Source of the DNA: Acidocella aminolytica 101 = DSM 11237
Lineage (GTDB): Bacteria; Pseudomonadota; Alphaproteobacteria; Acetobacterales; Acetobacteraceae
Assembly (NCBI RefSeq): GCF_900129125.1
Contig: NZ_FQVJ01000009.1
Span: 55,802-119,801 of the forward strand
Length of the DNA: 64,000 nt
Direction of reading: 5' to 3'
Part shown: in pieces, positions 17,876 to 26,612 of the stretch
Layout: each line of letters begins with the position of its first letter
Position numbering within the stretch: the first letter of the stretch is position 1
The notes under the pieces: model-generated
The model's database searches: none
What the model was told of the DNA's origin: nothing
Seen by the model: the letters and a program-made list of their open reading frames with translations, nothing else
Translations under genes and position numbers: made by a program

Positions 17876-19021
17876 TTAATTCACGCCTTCTTCGGGATCT
17901 TCGTAAACGGGCAGATGGATGCGGAACTCGGTGCGTCCGGGGCGGCTATCGACATCGATCAACCCGCCATGGTCGGCCACGATTTTCGCGACCAGGGCAA
18001 GACCAAGACCAGACCCCGCTGCCTTGGTGGAAACAAAAGGTTCAAACAAATGCCGCCTGATATCCTCGGGGATGCCGGGGCCATTGTCCCGCACGGAGAC
18101 AAAAAGCGGCAGATTGGGGCGGGATCGTCCAATGGCGGCGGAAAGTCGCACGCCATGCTGAAAGCCGGTGGTGAGGTGGATTTCACCATCATGCTTGTCG
18201 CTGCCGGAGATCGCCTCGGCGGCGTTTTTCACCAGATTCAGCAGCACCTGGATCAGTTGGTCTCGGTCCCCCAACACATGCGGCAGAGAAGGATCATAGA
18301 CCTCGATGAATTTGATGCGTTCCGCAAAGCCAGACCCGGCCAGCTTGCGTACATGCTCCAGCACGCGGTGGATATTCACCGCCTGGCGTTCCAGCTTCTT
18401 CTCGCCGAATGTCTCCATTCGTTCCACCATGGCGCGGATGCGGTCGGCTTCATCGCGGATCAGCACGGCAAGCTCCTTGTCTTGCGGCGTGGCGTTAAGC
18501 TCCAGCAACTGCGCCGCGCCGCGAATTCCGGAGAGTGGGTTTTTCACCTCATGCGCCAGAATCGCGGCCATGCCGGTGATGGAACGCGCGGCATTGCGGG
18601 CGGACATTTGCTGATCCAGCGCCTTGGCAGCGGATTCATCCTGGAAGGTGAGCAACACATAGCCGGGATAATCCAGTACCGGGGCGGCCTGCACCGCGCA
18701 GCCACGCCGGGTCATGCGCGGGCCTTCCATCACCAGGTCATGCTCCGCGATGGTCACCCCCGCGCTGCGGGCGCGTTCCATCATCAGAAACACGGGATGA
18801 TCCACCGGCAGCAATTCGCCCAGATTGGACGACTGCAAAATGCTCTTAGACGCGCCGAAAAACTCCTCGGCGGCGTAATTCACCTCGGAGATCGCATCCT
18901 GCTCATCCACCACAATCACGGCGATGGGCAGCGCCTCCATAATCTGCGCGGGGTCGATGTCGATCTGCTTTTCACGTGGTGCTCGGCGTACCAGCTTGAA
19001 CGCCTTTCTGAAGCTGCTCAT
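17876..19021 (-). CDS. ntrB: Nitrogen regulation sensor kinase NtrB
   Basis: A 381-aa cytoplasmic kinase with an N-terminal PAS domain (~27-130), HisKA with His157 in [16 protein letters not shown], and an HATPase domain with [10 protein letters not shown] and [12 protein letters not shown]. There are no membrane segments. It transmits PII (GlnB) status to NtrC. The start overlaps the dusB stop by 4 nt, the classic dusB(nifR3)-ntrB-ntrC order of alphaproteobacteria. Confidence 0.95.
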   Translation of the reverse strand: MSSFRKAFKLVRRAPREKQIDIDPAQIMEALPIAVIVVDEQDAISEVNYAAEEFFGASKSILQSSNLGELLPVDHPVFLMMERARSAGVTIAEHDLVMEGPRMTRRGCAVQAAPVLDYPGYVLLTFQDESAAKALDQQMSARNAARSITGMAAILAHEVKNPLSGIRGAAQLLELNATPQDKELAVLIRDEADRIRAMVERMETFGEKKLERQAVNIHRVLEHVRKLAGSGFAERIKFIEVYDPSLPHVLGDRDQLIQVLLNLVKNAAEAISGSDKHDGEIHLTTGFQHGVRLSAAIGRSRPNLPLFVSVRDNGPGIPEDIRRHLFEPFVSTKAAGSGLGLALVAKIVADHGGLIDVDSRPGRTEFRIHLPVYEDPEEGVN

Positions 19022-20076
19022 GCTGCAATCGCCATTTCATCCTGCCGGACAAACCCTTGTTCAATCAGCGGGTCGTAAAATTGATGGATCAACGCTTCCA
19101 CGGCCTCCCCGGTATCCAGCCGGTTCACTTCGGCGCGGAACCCGGCGGAACTGTGCAGCCCCTGGCTGTACCAAGCCACATGCTTGCGCCCCAGACGCAC
19201 GCCCGGCCGGTCGCCAAAGTGCGAGCGGATGGCGCGGTAATGGTGCAGCAGAATTTCCTTCTGCTCCGCCAGGGACGGTGCCGGCACCAGCTCCCCGGTG
19301 GTCAAATAATGCATCACCTGCCGCAGGAACCAGGGGCGGCCATAAGAGCCGCGCCCGATCATCACGCCGTCCGCGTTGGAGCGCCGAAGCGCCTCGGCGG
19401 CCTTATGCGCGGTGGTTATGTCCCCGTTTACAATCACCGGCAAGGAGGTAGCGGCCTTCACCTCGGCGATAAAGTCCCAGTTAGCGGTGCCCTCATAAAA
19501 TTGCTGGCGGGTGCGGCCATGCACGGTGAGCAGCGTAATGCCCGCCTGTTCGGCAATCCGGGCGAGGGTGGGGGCGTTCAGGCTATTATGGTCCCAGCCC
19601 ATGCGCATTTTCAGCGTCACCGGCACGTCCACGGCGCGCGCGGTGGCTTCCAGAATGCGCCCAGCCAGCACCTCGTCACGCATCAGGGAGGACCCGGCCA
19701 TCTGGCCGATCGCCACCTTTTTCACCGGGCAGCCAAAATTGATGTCAATGAGATCCGCTCCCAGCCCCACGGCAATCTTCGCGGCCTCGGCCATGGCCTT
19801 GGGGTCGCAGCCGGCAAGCTGCACAGAGGATGGCCCGCCGCCCGCCACCACCTCGGCCATGCGCAGCGTGGCGCGGTTTTCCCGCACCATCGCCCAGGAG
19901 GCGATCATTTCCGAAACCACCAGCCCGGCGCCATGCTCCTTCACCAAGGTGCGGAAGGGCAGATCGGTCACGCCAGAGAGCGGGGCGAGGATGACAGGGT
20001 GATCCAGCCGGACCTGACGCGGGCCTGTTCCGATCGTCAGCGGCTTGATCATGGGGAAAACGTCATTGCTCATCAT
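19018..20076 (-). CDS. dusB: tRNA-dihydrouridine synthase DusB (NifR3)
   Basis: A 352-aa FMN-dependent enzyme that reduces uridines in the tRNA D-loop. The TIM-barrel start VILAPLSGVTDLPFR, the catalytic cysteine in INFGCPVKKV (~105-114) and the FMN-phosphate segment DGVMIGRGSYGRPW are present. Usual length is about 320-335 aa; the N-terminus has several possible Met starts (first at 20076). First gene of the ntr operon, which places nitrogen regulation downstream of a tRNA modification gene as in other alphaproteobacteria. Confidence 0.93.
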   Translation of the reverse strand: MMSNDVFPMIKPLTIGTGPRQVRLDHPVILAPLSGVTDLPFRTLVKEHGAGLVVSEMIASWAMVRENRATLRMAEVVAGGGPSSVQLAGCDPKAMAEAAKIAVGLGADLIDINFGCPVKKVAIGQMAGSSLMRDEVLAGRILEATARAVDVPVTLKMRMGWDHNSLNAPTLARIAEQAGITLLTVHGRTRQQFYEGTANWDFIAEVKAATSLPVIVNGDITTAHKAAEALRRSNADGVMIGRGSYGRPWFLRQVMHYLTTGELVPAPSLAEQKEILLHHYRAIRSHFGDRPGVRLGRKHVAWYSQGLHSSAGFRAEVNRLDTGEAVEALIHQFYDPLIEQGFVRQDEMAIAA

Positions 20077-20178
20077 TTGGGCAAATTAGTTGCCAATGCC
20101 CCGCCGTGCAATGATGGTTATTGACGATAATGCTGCGTCACGTGCATTCCCGCCCGGCAATCTCAGGAGAAACACACC

Positions 20179-20664
20179 ATGATCCCGCGCATCGGCACAG
20201 GTTTTGACGTTCACGCCATGGCGGATAACCGCGACATGATCATTTGCGGTGTCAAAATTCCGCATGAAAAAGGCTTGGCGGGCCATTCAGACGCCGATGT
20301 CGGTATCCATGCGCTGTGCGACGCCATTTACGGCGCCCTGGCGGAGGGCGATATCGGCCGCCACTTCCCGCCCAGCGAAAATACATGGAAAGACGCCGAC
20401 AGCGCCCGCTTTCTGCGCCATGCGGCGGAGCGTATTGCCGCGCGCGGCGGCCGGCTTTCCAACGCGGATGTTACGATTATCTGCGAGCGCCCAAAAATTG
20501 GCCCGCATGCCCAAGCCATGCGCGAGAGGCTGGCGGAGCTGATGGGCGTCTCCGTCGATCTGGTCTCCGTTAAAGCTACCACAACTGAGCGTTTGGGCTT
20601 CACCGGTCGCGGCGAGGGTATTGCCGCGCAGGCCGCCGTGATCGTGCTGGTGCCGGAGGGGTAA
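20179..20664 (+). CDS. ispF: 2-C-methyl-D-erythritol 2,4-cyclodiphosphate synthase
   Basis: A 161-aa monofunctional IspF, which cyclises CDP-methylerythritol phosphate in the MEP isoprenoid pathway. Zinc ligands are in GFDVHAM (Asp8, His10) and GHSDADV (His42 region); the C-terminal [16 protein letters not shown] is the CMP-binding signature. ATG 20179 has AGGAG at 20164-20168. Many alphaproteobacteria carry a fused IspDF at this position next to dusB-ntrBC; here no IspD domain precedes it, since the region up to dusB is only ~100 nt. Divergent from dusB. Confidence 0.95.
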   Translation: MIPRIGTGFDVHAMADNRDMIICGVKIPHEKGLAGHSDADVGIHALCDAIYGALAEGDIGRHFPPSENTWKDADSARFLRHAAERIAARGGRLSNADVTIICERPKIGPHAQAMRERLAELMGVSVDLVSVKATTTERLGFTGRGEGIAAQAAVIVLVPEG

Positions 20665-20707
20665 CGCCTCCTGAATCATTCTGCATTTTTTCTAGGCGGC
20701 TGGATAC

Positions 20708-20752
20708 GGCCGCATGAAGTCGGTGAATAAAACTTCATGCCGCCAGCTTTTT
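20708..20752 (+). terminator. Rho-independent terminator of ispF
   Basis: The arms GCATGAAGT (20712-20720) and ACTTCATGC (20732-20740) pair perfectly across an 11-nt loop. Beyond one C/C mismatch, GGC/GCC extends the stem, and a run of five T ends it at 20752. It lies 44 nt past the ispF stop codon. Confidence 0.75.
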
Positions 20753-20812
20753 GGTATTGCTGCGCTGCGAAATCTCATGTTTCGTCGCATGCGCCGCCCA
20801 GATATATCATTG

Positions 20813-20895
20813 AGCCATAGGATGAGTTTCTTCTCCTATTTCTTGGACGTTTCCTCCCTAAACTTGGCGGTGCAATTTTGCACCGCCTTTTTTTT
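20813..20895 (+). ncRNA. Candidate trans-acting small RNA
   Basis: The ~80-nt stretch has the shape of a small regulatory RNA. A 5' hairpin has arms ATAGGA (20817-20822) and TCCTAT (20834-20839). A single-stranded pyrimidine-rich linker contains TTTCCTCCC, complementary to Shine-Dalgarno sequences. A very strong terminator follows (10-bp stem GGCGGTGCAA/TTGCACCGCC at 20866-20887) with eight T. The ispF terminator lies upstream, so this second terminator implies a separate transcript. TATATC at 20803-20808 could be its -10 box; the -35 is weak. There is no convincing reading frame. The 5' end is a guess. Confidence 0.55.
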
Positions 20896-20897
20896 GC

Positions 20898-21584
20898 TCA
20901 GCGCGCCAGGCGCAGCGTGGCGGGCAACAGCTTGCTCCAGCCCGTGGGGTCAAAATACCAGGTTTTCGCGGGGGAGGCGTAACGCTCCAGATAGCCCAGG
21001 TAAATATCTTGATCGAGCGGTTCAGCTTGCCCGTCGCGCTCCGGCTGGTTCTGCACCACCAGCAGCTGGTTGCGGCCAAATCTGTTCAAGGCGGCATGCA
21101 ACGCTAAAATATCCGGCCAGCTCACAGGTGTGAGGCTTTTATAAACCCAGATGCGCTTACCCTCCGCCAACTGACGGCGCATTTTATCGATCAGATAAGC
21201 GTGTTTCGCGGCTTCTTCGGCATAAATGGCGTCCCGTTCCTGGGTTGGCCTGGGCGTAATAACGCCATTTTCTTGTCGGACCATCCAGCGGGAGTGAAAG
21301 GCAATTTGGTAGTTTTTGTCCTTGAGCAGCAGCCCCTCATGTAGCGGCTCCAATGCGTCTTGCGCGAACAGCCCAGCGAAATCCTGCTTCAGCAATTTCA
21401 CCAGGCTGGGAATGCCGCCCTCGACCAAGGCCCATGAGAGCAAATTGCCCTCGCCAAAGCCATTGCCATGCTGCACAAACGCGAATTCACAATTCTGCCC
21501 CAGGCTTTCAAATGCCTGAACCTCCTCGCATAAAGGCGCACCGAGGCTGGCAAAATAGTTATCCCATGGATTTGGCCCGCTCAT
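20898..21584 (-). CDS. Uncharacterised protein with SLGQNCEF motif (DUF1796-like)
   Basis: A 228-aa soluble protein of unknown function. The motif SLGQNCEFAFVQHGNG near residues 27-42 resembles the N-terminal Cys-containing signature of the DUF1796 'putative papain-like cysteine peptidase' family, which often occurs with glycosyltransferases; this assignment is by eye. Conserved-looking tryptophans and KRIWVYKSLTPVSWPDI follow. No signal peptide or membrane segment is seen. Monocistronic; its stop lies only 2 nt from the T-run of the opposing small-RNA terminator. No function is proposed. Confidence 0.65.
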   Translation of the reverse strand: MSGPNPWDNYFASLGAPLCEEVQAFESLGQNCEFAFVQHGNGFGEGNLLSWALVEGGIPSLVKLLKQDFAGLFAQDALEPLHEGLLLKDKNYQIAFHSRWMVRQENGVITPRPTQERDAIYAEEAAKHAYLIDKMRRQLAEGKRIWVYKSLTPVSWPDILALHAALNRFGRNQLLVVQNQPERDGQAEPLDQDIYLGYLERYASPAKTWYFDPTGWSKLLPATLRLAR

Positions 21585-21630
21585 GCGCGCATGTCAGCGG
21601 GCCAAATCATTTTGAGTCAAGCCGTTAAAT

Positions 21631-21933
21631 TCAGGCGACTTCCTTCGCGGAGGTGATCACCGGCGCCGCGCCAAGCAACGGCCCGGCCGCTGCCAGGGCT
21701 GCCTGCAGATGCGGGCTGGCCATGTGGGTCTCCACCGCCGACTGGTCCTGATAGCACTCATAAACCAGGAAAGTGCCCGGCGTTTCGGTGCCTTCATAGA
21801 GGTGATAGCTCAGATTGCCCGGCTCCTTCCGGGTGTCGTCAACCAGATTGCGGAGAATCTGGCGCAATTCGGCTTCTTTGCCCGCGGAGGCGGTCAGGGT
21901 GGCGAAAACATAGACGCTGTTCTGGTCCGGCAT
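21631..21933 (-). CDS. Antibiotic biosynthesis monooxygenase (ABM) domain protein
   Basis: A 100-aa dimeric alpha/beta-barrel protein of the ABM/YgiN quinol monooxygenase-like family. The pattern VFATLTASAGKEAELRQIL, then EPGNLSYHLYEG and FLVYECYQDQSAVETHMASPHLQ is characteristic. Such proteins oxidise quinols or aldehyde-type metabolites without a bound cofactor. GAGGAG precedes the ATG at 21933. It lies downstream of the tmRNA gene on the same strand with a ~115-nt gap, and probably has its own promoter. Confidence 0.85.
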   Translation of the reverse strand: MPDQNSVYVFATLTASAGKEAELRQILRNLVDDTRKEPGNLSYHLYEGTETPGTFLVYECYQDQSAVETHMASPHLQAALAAAGPLLGAAPVITSAKEVA

Positions 21934-22049
21934 GGAATACTCCTCCTCAAAGACATTAATGGCCGGTGAGGCGGGTGCGGCACGTCACCAGCCCGGGCAC
22001 GATAATTCATGGCCACGCCAGTGCAACCAATGTTCCAGAGTGGAGCAGG

Positions 22050-22370
22050 AAAGAGAGTGGGGGGCTTCTGTTGCCCGGCGCCCCCCGTGCCGCGCTTATC
22101 TCCGCTTATTAGGCGGCGACAGCGAATGCTACGTTGTTATCGTTCGCATTTAAAAATTAGCCCGATAACGGCGGTACAATGCCGGGCAAAAGGTGGGTCT
22201 TTACCACGCGTGTCGAGTCTATTTCGCCCCCATAACCCCGGATCTGAACCGCAACCGGCTCATGCCGATTCGCCCAGGCCCACGGAAAATGGTGGAGGCG
22301 CCGGGTACCGCCCCCGGGTCCACAACGCTTATTTCACGCACCGTTTATCACCATAGTCAGCAAGCTGACG
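22050..22370 (-). ncRNA. ssrA: tmRNA, circularly permuted two-piece alphaproteobacterial form
   Basis: On the minus strand the acceptor piece comes first. Its T-arm CCGGG-loop-CCCGG is followed by CGCCTCC and an encoded CCA ending at 22290. After a ~58-nt spacer the coding piece begins at 22231 with GGGGGCGAAATAGACTCGAC; GGGGGCG pairs with CGCCTCC to form the acceptor stem. The resume codon GCG is at 22147-22145, and the tag reads A-N-D-N-N-V-A-F-A-V-A-A, then TAA TAA (22111-22106). A GGGGGGC/GCCCCCC hairpin closes the 3' part at about 22059. tmRNA rescues stalled ribosomes and tags the nascent protein for proteolysis with SmpB, which is not in this window. Outer ends are estimates. Confidence 0.93.
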
Positions 22371-22375
22371 CCACC

Positions 22376-22404
22376 TATATAGTTCGTGTTCGGCAGATGT
22401 GAAA
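22376..22404 (-). promoter_or_regulatory. Promoter of the tmRNA gene
   Basis: Read on the minus strand, TTTCAC (22404-22399) and TATATA (22381-22376) are exactly 17 nt apart, placing transcription start near 22369, just upstream of the acceptor piece. This is a good vegetative sigma-factor match. Confidence 0.65.
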
Positions 22405-22480
22405 GAGCCGGACTGTGCTTCTGCCGCAAGATTGCTCTTCGTGATAGGGACGAATCGCAGCAATATGAAAGAGAGGTACC

Positions 22481-23386
22481 ATGAGCCTTTCATCCGAACA
22501 GCAGACCGAGATCGAGGCCGCGCGCGCCGCCTCCCACACCACCCGCCGCCCCACCGTGGCGGAGTTGGAAGAACAGCTTTTCAACGCCGTCCCGGTGCTG
22601 GACCACGGGTTTGTGCGCGTGGTGGATTATATGGGTGACGATTCCGCCGTGGTGCAGGCGGCCCGTGTCTCTTACGGACGCGGCACCCGCCGGGCGCTGG
22701 AGGATGAAGGGCTGATCCGCTACCTCATGCGCCATTATCACTCCACCCCGTTCGAGATGTGCGAGATCAAATTTCATGTGAAGCTGCCGATCTTCGTCGC
22801 GCGCCAGTGGATTCGTCACCGCACCGCCAATGTGAACGAATATTCCGCGCGCTATTCCATTCTGGACAAGGACTTCTACCTCCCCGCGCCGGAGCAGATG
22901 GCCAAGCAAAGCACCGATAACCGCCAGGGCCGAGGGGAGGTTCTGGATGCCGAAATCACCGCCCGCGTGCTGGGTCTGCTGCGTCAGGACGCCGAGCAGA
23001 CCTATGGCCATTACGAGGACATGCTGGGTGACGAGGTCGGGCTGGCGCGGGAGCTGGCGCGCATGAATCTCACGCTCAACACCTATACCCAATGGTACTG
23101 GAAGACGGATCTGCACAACCTCTTCCACTTTCTGCGCCTGCGTGCCGATTCTCACGCCCAGTACGAGATCCGCGTCTATGCCGAGGCGATGCTGAAACTC
23201 ACCGAGGCTTGGGTTCCGCTTTCTTACAAAGCGTTCTGCGACTACCGGCTGGGGGCGGTCACCTTCTCCGCCAAGATGCTTGATTGCGTGAAGAAAATGC
23301 TGGCGGGCGAGGCAGTGACGCAGGAAACCTCGGGCCTTTCCAAGCGCGAATGGGCGGAGTTTTACGCCGCGTTAGGCCGGGTTTAA
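22481..23386 (+). CDS. thyX: FAD-dependent thymidylate synthase ThyX
   Basis: A 301-aa flavin-dependent thymidylate synthase, which makes dTMP from dUMP with methylene-tetrahydrofolate and NADPH. The ThyX signature is present as [15 protein letters not shown] near residues 123-137. It is longer than the minimal family (~220-250 aa), as in many alphaproteobacterial ThyX proteins with an extended N-terminus. ATG 22481 follows AGAGAGGT. Divergent from tmRNA; its 3' end overlaps the opposing binding-protein gene by 15 nt. No thyA is present in this window. Confidence 0.95.
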   Translation: MSLSSEQQTEIEAARAASHTTRRPTVAELEEQLFNAVPVLDHGFVRVVDYMGDDSAVVQAARVSYGRGTRRALEDEGLIRYLMRHYHSTPFEMCEIKFHVKLPIFVARQWIRHRTANVNEYSARYSILDKDFYLPAPEQMAKQSTDNRQGRGEVLDAEITARVLGLLRQDAEQTYGHYEDMLGDEVGLARELARMNLTLNTYTQWYWKTDLHNLFHFLRLRADSHAQYEIRVYAEAMLKLTEAWVPLSYKAFCDYRLGAVTFSAKMLDCVKKMLAGEAVTQETSGLSKREWAEFYAALGRV

Positions 23387-24526
23387 AACCCCGTCCTTCC
23401 AGCGTTGCAGCGTCACGAAGCTGGCGGTGTTCTGGCCGGTAATATCGAACACCGCCCCAAAGCCGTTCAGCAACGCTCCTTGGGGCAGATTCACGGCGCT
23501 CAGCATGGCCAGCAGCTTCCCCGGGTCGCCCCTGGCGGCCTTCAGCGTATCAAAGGTCAGCTTGGCGCCAACATAAGCGGTGCAGGACTCGGCTGAACGC
23601 GGTGGGGTGGCGTAGCGGGCCTCATAAGCCTGCGCCACGCTTTCCGCCTTGCCGGGATAAAACGGTGCGGCAATCACCAGCGTGCCGTTCAGCGCCCCGC
23701 CCAAGGCCGCCGCCGTGTCGCGCAGCCCATAGCCTTCACCACAGCCAATCAGATCATCCGGCCGCCACGCCAGGCTTTTCATGGCCTGGAACAAGGCCAG
23801 CGTGTCATCTGGCCCGGCGGCATGCAGCAGCACCTCCACCCTGGCGCGCATCATCCGCTCGGTCTGGACATACAGATCAGCCGTGTCCTCCGCGTAGCCC
23901 GCCATGAGGGTGATCGGCAACTGGGCGGCTTTCAGCGCGGCGATAACCGCGGCGGCGATGGCCCCGGCCGTGGCGCCGGTATTGAACAAAAACCCCAGTC
24001 TGCGTTTGGCGAACCGGGTCTGGATGCAACTCGCCGCCAGATTCCCTGTCATGCTGGTATTGGGCCCCGTGCGCAGCAGGAATTTAAACCCGCGCGTCAT
24101 GATGCCGTCCGCCGGGGCGGTGAGTTCGATAAACGGCACCTGCGCCAGCTCCGCCGCCGCCGTGGCGGGGTACGAGAGAGCGGATGCGCCGCTGCCAAAC
24201 AGCAGATTCACATGCTGCTGCGAGATAAGCCCCTTCACCGCCGCGGCCGCGCTGCTCTGAGAAGGCATATCCGTCGCCGTTACGGCGAGCGACTGACCCG
24301 CAACCCCGCCTTCTGCGTTCACCTTGTCCATCGCCAGCTGAATCCCGCGCAGCGTTTCGTCCCCAGAGAGCGCATACGCGCCGGTGAGCGGCAGTACAGC
24401 GCCAAAATGTGGGGCAGGGGGCGTGCTGGCGGGCGGCGCGCCTACCTTGGTGGCGGCGCGGCCTGGTGCGGCAAAGCTGAGCGCCGCGGCGGCGCCAAGC
24501 AAGGAGCGGCGGGGGAGTGAAGACAT
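23372..24526 (-). CDS. Periplasmic ligand-binding protein (Peripla_BP_6 / LivK-like)
   Basis: A 384-aa exported binding protein. The N-terminus [21 protein letters not shown] is a Tat-like signal peptide. The mature part begins with [30 protein letters not shown], typical of family 1 substrate-binding proteins (branched-chain amino acid type, also seen in the LpoA-like 'penicillin-binding protein activator' group). No ABC permease or ATPase genes adjoin it, so it is an orphan here, and either a transport or an envelope role remains open. It converges on and overlaps thyX. Confidence 0.75.
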   Translation of the reverse strand: MSSLPRRSLLGAAAALSFAAPGRAATKVGAPPASTPPAPHFGAVLPLTGAYALSGDETLRGIQLAMDKVNAEGGVAGQSLAVTATDMPSQSSAAAAVKGLISQQHVNLLFGSGASALSYPATAAAELAQVPFIELTAPADGIMTRGFKFLLRTGPNTSMTGNLAASCIQTRFAKRRLGFLFNTGATAGAIAAAVIAALKAAQLPITLMAGYAEDTADLYVQTERMMRARVEVLLHAAGPDDTLALFQAMKSLAWRPDDLIGCGEGYGLRDTAAALGGALNGTLVIAAPFYPGKAESVAQAYEARYATPPRSAESCTAYVGAKLTFDTLKAARGDPGKLLAMLSAVNLPQGALLNGFGAVFDITGQNTASFVTLQRWKDGVLNPA

Positions 24527-24589
24527 GCGCTGCTAACTTGCACCGGCCTCGGCTTGACGCAAGCGGGTTGAAGGCGTCGATATGGACGC

Positions 24590-25588
24590 ATGATTTTGCC
24601 CGAGACAATGCATTTTATCGATATCCCCACCCCCGGCGGCCCGGAAGCCATGGTTTTGGCCAAAGGTCAGCTGCCCGTGCCCAAGGATGACGAGGTGCTG
24701 ATCCGCGTCCAGGTGGCGGGGGTGAATCGGCCGGACGTGATGCAGCGCAAGGGGCTCTACCCGCCGCCGCCCGGCGCCAGCCCGGTGCCAGGGCTGGAGG
24801 TCGCGGGCGAGATCGCCGCACTCGGCCCCAATGCCAGCGGGTTTTACCCCGGCCATAAAGTCACCGCTTTGTGCAATGGCGGCGGGTATGCGGAATATGT
24901 CACCGTCCCTTGCGGCCAGTGCCTGCCCTGGCCGGATGGCTATGACGCGCTGAAAGCCGCCGCCCTGCCGGAAAATTTCTTCACCGTCTGGGCGAATGTG
25001 TTCGACATGGCGGGCCTGAAGCCCGAGGAAAGCCTGCTGGTGCATGGCGGCACCTCCGGCATTGGCCTCACAGCCCTGCAGTTGGCCCGCGCCCATGGCT
25101 CTACGGTGTTCGCCACCGCCGGGTCGGACGAAAAATGCGCTTTCATCGCGCGTTACGGCGCCACCGCGATCAATTACAAAACCAAGGATTTCCAGCAGGT
25201 TATCGCCGAGGCCACGGATAAGCGCGGGGTGGATGTGATTCTGGACATGGTCGGCGGCTCTTACATCCAGCGCAATATTAAAAGCCTCGCCCCGCGCGGG
25301 CGGCTGGTGCAGGTGGCCTTTCAGCAGGGCGCGAAGGCGGAGCTGGATTTGTTGCCGGTCATGCTCAAGCGTCTCACCATCACCGGCTCCACCCTGCGCC
25401 CGCGCTCCGCGGCGGAAAAGGCGGCCATCGCGGCGTCCTTGAAGCAGAAAGCTTGGCCATTGCTGGAACGCGGCGCCGTGACCCCGGTTATCGATAAGGT
25501 GTTCGACCTGGAGCAGGTGGCGCAGGCCCATGCGCTGATGGAAGCCAGCACCCATATAGGCAAAATTTTGCTGCGCGTAGCTGGTTGA
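24590..25588 (+). CDS. NAD(P)H quinone oxidoreductase (PIG3 type, zinc-free MDR)
   Basis: A 332-aa medium-chain dehydrogenase/reductase of the quinone oxidoreductase PIG3 group. The GroES-like domain has VAGVNRPDVMQRKGLYPPPPGASPVPGLEVAGE; the Rossmann part has HGGTSGIGLTALQLA (~150-165). Zinc ligands are absent. Family members reduce quinones or activated enones with NADPH. It starts at ATG 24590, and a second ATG at 24608 is possible. Divergent from the binding-protein gene, separated by ~60 nt. Confidence 0.85.
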   Translation: MILPETMHFIDIPTPGGPEAMVLAKGQLPVPKDDEVLIRVQVAGVNRPDVMQRKGLYPPPPGASPVPGLEVAGEIAALGPNASGFYPGHKVTALCNGGGYAEYVTVPCGQCLPWPDGYDALKAAALPENFFTVWANVFDMAGLKPEESLLVHGGTSGIGLTALQLARAHGSTVFATAGSDEKCAFIARYGATAINYKTKDFQQVIAEATDKRGVDVILDMVGGSYIQRNIKSLAPRGRLVQVAFQQGAKAELDLLPVMLKRLTITGSTLRPRSAAEKAAIAASLKQKAWPLLERGAVTPVIDKVFDLEQVAQAHALMEASTHIGKILLRVAG

Positions 25589-25637
25589 GTTTTCTGGCAA
25601 AAAGAATATGGCTGGCGCAGACAAACGGAATCCACGC

Positions 25638-25964
25638 ATGAATGCTCGCCTTCCGGCCGTGGCCGCGGTCCTGTTTCTGGCTGGCTGCGCCAGCCAGAAA
25701 CAAACCCCGGCTGAGGTCGCCAACCAAGCCGCCTGCACCCAGCAGGCCAACGCCATGTATCAGAACAGCACGGTCAATCTGCAGGCCCGTACGGCCCAAA
25801 CCGGGCTGCGCTATGGCGGACCGAACCAGGTATTTGATGCCGAGCGCATGGGTGCGATGAACGACCGCGCCCTGCAGATTCAGCGTTGCGAGCAGATCGG
25901 CAACCAGAATGGCTCACCCACCGTGAACGGCGTGCCGGTTGTGACCCCCCATATCGTTAACTGA
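25638..25964 (+). CDS. Small lipoprotein of unknown function
   Basis: A 108-aa protein with a lipoprotein signal: charged start MNAR, a hydrophobic stretch, then lipobox FLAGC with Cys17 as the acylation site. The mature part is Gln/Asn-rich (CTQQANAMYQNSTVNLQART) and ends with PVVTPHIVN. ATG 25638 is chosen because it places the lipobox correctly; an in-frame ATG at 25608 would add ten polar residues. It is likely anchored in the outer membrane. It lies 12 nt before the RidA gene and is probably co-transcribed. No known family recognised. Confidence 0.75.
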   Translation: MNARLPAVAAVLFLAGCASQKQTPAEVANQAACTQQANAMYQNSTVNLQARTAQTGLRYGGPNQVFDAERMGAMNDRALQIQRCEQIGNQNGSPTVNGVPVVTPHIVN

Positions 25965-25976
25965 ACGGAGTTTCTC

Positions 25977-26327
25977 ATGAGCCGCATCATCCGCACCGAG
26001 GCCAGCCCGGTTTTGTCTAAGGCGGTCGAGTATCACGGGTTTGTTTACACTATGGGGGTGGTCGCGCAGGATCCGTCCGGTGACATCACCGCCCAGACCC
26101 AAGACGTGTTGGCGCAGATTGATGCCCTGCTTGAAACGCATGGCACGGATAATACACGTCTGCTCCAAGCGCAGATCTGGCTTAAAAATATTTCAGATCG
26201 CGGCGCCATGAATGAAGTCTGGACGAAGTGGCTGCCGGAAGGCCAGGCGCCCGTGCGCGCCTGCGTGGAAGCCAAACTGGCGGACCCAGCTTACCTGGTT
26301 GAGATCATGATCACCGCCTGTCGGTAA
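25977..26327 (+). CDS. RidA family protein
   Basis: A 116-aa YjgF/YER057c/UK114-type protein. RidA proteins hydrolyse reactive enamine/imine intermediates from PLP enzymes. The segments VYTMGVVAQDPSGDITAQTQDVL and RACVEAKLADPAYLVEI, with the substrate-binding Arg before the conserved Cys (RACVEA), fit the family. GGAG lies 7 nt before ATG 25977. A strong terminator follows. Confidence 0.88.
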   Translation: MSRIIRTEASPVLSKAVEYHGFVYTMGVVAQDPSGDITAQTQDVLAQIDALLETHGTDNTRLLQAQIWLKNISDRGAMNEVWTKWLPEGQAPVRACVEAKLADPAYLVEIMITACR

Positions 26328-26367
26328 GCCCGGAATCGATTTATTTTCTGTTAATAATGAGATGTTT

Positions 26368-26396
26368 AAGGGGAGCGTCCACAGCTCCCCTTTTTT
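26368..26396 (+). terminator. Rho-independent terminator after the RidA gene
   Basis: The stem GGGGAGC (26370-26376) / GCTCCCC (26384-26390) has a 7-nt loop, further A/T pairs at its base and six T. It ends the lipoprotein-RidA transcript. Confidence 0.88.
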
Positions 26397-26444
26397 CGAC
26401 TCGGCTGGCGTCGTCTCACGGCACAGGAAAGTCGTTACGATTTC

Positions 26445-26551
26445 GGCGTTTAGGAAAACTGTCTTAAACGCCATTTGCAGATGAAGGGTAGATGAACGTT
26501 TTTCTGTTACTGTTGTAATTTTGTCGCAGCGTTGTGTTGCGTTTAACGCAA
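26445..26551 (+). promoter_or_regulatory. GCGTTTA inverted repeats upstream of the CHAP gene (possible operator)
   Basis: Two symmetric elements share one core. GGCGTTTA (26445-26452) and TAAACGCC (26465-26472) are perfect arms 12 nt apart. Farther on, TTGCGTTTAACGCAA (26537-26551) is a 15-nt palindrome. Both lie in the leader before the exported CHAP protein. They could be binding sites of one regulator or an attenuating hairpin; the protein that binds is unknown. Confidence 0.4.
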
Positions 26552-26612
26552 TCCAAACGTAGCCGTTAGACATAGTTTCTCGGCTTCACGAACGGGTTTG
26601 GTAAGCACGAAA

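Noticed and set aside
17915..19078. 387-codon plus-strand frame
   Set aside because: It is antisense to ntrB and the end of dusB, without domain signatures.
20714..21133. 139-codon plus-strand frame after ispF
   Set aside because: It starts inside the ispF terminator, reads through a strong second terminator and overlaps the opposite gene; no motif supports it.
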